From an uncultured Prevotellaceae bacterium (lineage in GTDB: Bacteria; Bacteroidota; Bacteroidia; Bacteroidales; Bacteroidaceae), in NCBI GenBank assembly GCA_900316585.1, contig ONDM01000011.1, positions 49,785-113,784 of the forward strand: a stretch of DNA of 64,000 nucleotides, in the 5' to 3' direction. The notes below the pieces were generated by a model. It worked only from the letters and a program-made list of their open reading frames with translations, was not told the origin of the DNA and did not search any database. Each line of letters opens with the position of its first letter. The stretch's first letter is position 1. Positions 62,997 through 64,000 of this stretch are shown here, one piece after another. The translations under genes were made by a program, and so were the position numbers.

Positions 62997-63835
62997 TGGA
63001 TAATCGTAATTTTGTTGATCGTAATATCGTCTACAGGACGATTTCTGCGGTCAGTCCTCACATTAGAAATGGCTTCTACAATATCCATCCCTTCAATAAC
63101 TTCACCAAAAACAGTATAATTATTATCCAAATGAGGCATACCTCCAATCGTTGAATAAATCTTAATCTGCTCTGGAGTTATCTTCATGGCTGGATTAGTC
63201 TGAAGCATTTCCTCTGACTTTCTTTCAAGTGAATCCTGTAATTCCAATAATTTAGCTGTATCTTTCTTCTTACGCAGTTCCGCCACTTCATTCTGGCATT
63301 CCTTTACCAACTGATTAAAATACTCTTTCTGACGGACATCGTTCAATTCATTTTCTTTGCTCATCAGTTTAGCCTCAGTCCATTTTGTTCCTGTAACTAT
63401 ATAGAATTGGCAACCTGATGATTCTTTCTCTGGATTAACATCATCATTTTCACGTGCTGCTGCCAAAGCACCATACTTATGAAAATACTTTGGATAAACT
63501 ATTTCGGCAGGTACAGTCCAACTTACATCACCTCCACCTGCTGGTGCACCTTGAGGTACATCTCTGGCCGAAGGATCACCAGTCTGAATCATAAAATTTT
63601 TGACTACACGATGAAAAATAATACCATCATACATATGATTCTTGACATTCTTGATAAAATTATCGCGATGTTTAGGAGTATCATTATACAATTTCACCTT
63701 AATTTCCCCTGAAGAGGTCTCGATGAGAACAACTGTATCATCATCCGATAAGGTTGAAAATGGTGTCATTTTCTTCTCCGCCTTACATGCACAAATAACC
63801 AATAGCAAGATAAGCATGGTTGTGATCTTTTTCAT
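62993..63835 (-). CDS. Cyclophilin-type peptidyl-prolyl isomerase, lipoprotein
   Basis: 280-residue lipoprotein: MKKITTMLILLLVICAC with Cys17. The cyclophilin domain starts near residue 35 (VLIETSSGEIKVKLYNDTPKHRDNF) with YDGIIFHRVVKNFMIQTGDP, carrying the catalytic Arg. It continues through SSGCQFYIV and ends with LDNNYTVFGEVIEGMDIVEAISNV. Between residues about 150 and 225 a helical, charged insert (LNDVRQKEYFNQLVKECQNEVAELRKK) splits the domain. The start was set at the ATG 63835, since the frame to 63847 adds only four residues. Likely an envelope foldase. Translationally coupled to the M16 peptidase. Confidence 0.93.
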   Translation of the reverse strand: MKKITTMLILLLVICACKAEKKMTPFSTLSDDDTVVLIETSSGEIKVKLYNDTPKHRDNFIKNVKNHMYDGIIFHRVVKNFMIQTGDPSARDVPQGAPAGGGDVSWTVPAEIVYPKYFHKYGALAAARENDDVNPEKESSGCQFYIVTGTKWTEAKLMSKENELNDVRQKEYFNQLVKECQNEVAELRKKKDTAKLLELQDSLERKSEEMLQTNPAMKITPEQIKIYSTIGGMPHLDNNYTVFGEVIEGMDIVEAISNVRTDRRNRPVDDITINKITIIQ

Positions 63836-63875
63836 AATCTTCAACATTATATTTCCCTTTCTTTATATGATTATT

Positions 63876-63906
63876 CAAAGGTAATTATTTTATTTCATAT
63901 AACAAA
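63876..63906 (-). promoter_or_regulatory. Promoter of the cyclophilin-M16 genes
   Basis: Minus-strand TACCTTTG (63876-63883) with TTTG (63903-63906) 19 bases upstream. The -33 TTTG is the end of the T run of the 5S terminator. Confidence 0.65.
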
Positions 63907-63940
63907 AAAAGAGACCTCAGGAAATGAATCCTGAGGTCTC
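63903..63940 (-). terminator. rRNA operon terminator
   Basis: GAGACCTCAGGA and TCCTGAGGTCTC form a 12-bp perfect stem with loop TTCATT, followed on the minus strand by seven T residues. Confidence 0.93.
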
Positions 63941-63951
63941 CCGATTGATTA

Positions 63952-64000
63952 AGACGGCGCCTACCTACTCTCCCACATTGCATCGCAGTACCATCGGCGT
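63952..64000 (-). rRNA. rrf: 5S rRNA, 3' part only
   Basis: On the minus strand the conserved 3' part of 5S rRNA is seen: CGCCGATGGTACTGC, then GTGGGAGAGTAGG, then the terminal-stem strand GCGCC. The 5' part lies beyond the right edge, so the gene is incomplete here. The exact 3' end, about 63951-63953, is inferred from family alignment. A strong terminator follows, so this is the end of an rRNA operon whose other genes lie to the right of the window. Confidence 0.92.

Overview
The window looks like core chromosome of a gut Bacteroidales bacterium, most likely Bacteroides or Phocaeicola. The main reasons are: promoters of the Bacteroides type (TAnnTTTG at about -7, often with TTTG or TTG about 19-20 bp upstream); a SusC/SusD pair; the RprX/RprY two-component system; a lipoprotein form of TamA; a GTPase-dead EF-G paralogue; and families typical of this order (DUF4465, and probably DUF4827 and DUF4924). 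No transposase, integrase, phage gene or CRISPR array was seen. Species was not determined.

Layout. 1-3.4 kb: start of an unknown gene, cysK, a PrsW-type protease and eno, all on minus. 3.5-7.1 kb: a TPP riboswitch followed by a thiamin uptake operon (TonB-dependent receptor, PnuT, thiamin pyrophosphokinase). 7.1-9.4 kb: mtaB and a glycosyltransferase. 9.7-12.8 kb: a small acidic lipoprotein, the rpsF-rpsR-rplI operon, a MarR regulator, a 59-residue membrane protein, then rprY. 12.8-18.1 kb: rprX, the EF-G-like fusA2, a MATE exporter. 18.2-20 kb: hemW and an FKBP-like lipoprotein. 20-28 kb: an eight-gene minus-strand run (lysE-like, DUF4924-like, prfC, tsaC, clc, fmt, rpe, nrnA). 28-31.3 kb: a ROK glucokinase, a metallophosphoesterase and a DUF4465 lipoprotein. 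31.3-31.8 kb: a structured intergenic region with a predicted small RNA. 31.8-37 kb: purL and two half-size chromate transporters. 37-42.2 kb: a GHL10 hydrolase, uvrA and a zinc metallopeptidase. 42.3-47.2 kb: a SusD/SusC pair. 47.5-50.2 kb: PspC, alanine dehydrogenase and a nucleotidyltransferase. 50.2-57.1 kb: tamL-tamB. 57.2-59.4 kb: an ABC ATPase and an SDF symporter. 59.4-61.8 kb: initiator tRNA, TetR, fabG and an RluA enzyme. 61.7-64 kb: an M16 peptidase, a cyclophilin lipoprotein and the 3' end of a 5S rRNA whose operon runs off the right edge.

Themes. Translation is heavily represented: three ribosomal proteins, RF3, Fmt with an initiator tRNA, TsaC and MtaB (first and last steps toward ms2t6A37), an RluA enzyme and EF-G2. 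Envelope biogenesis is the other theme (TamB/TamL, TonB receptors, lipoproteins).

The most interesting items are EF-G2, which lacks its catalytic histidine and switch-I threonine; a predicted ~66-nt RNA that is antisense to a Bacteroides-type translation start and partly complementary to the alanine dehydrogenase leader; three genes with promoters only 4-8 nt from their start codons; and a chromate-transporter half with a long charged coiled-coil tail. No clearly new multi-gene system was found. Start codons were moved where a promoter element or signal peptide required it.
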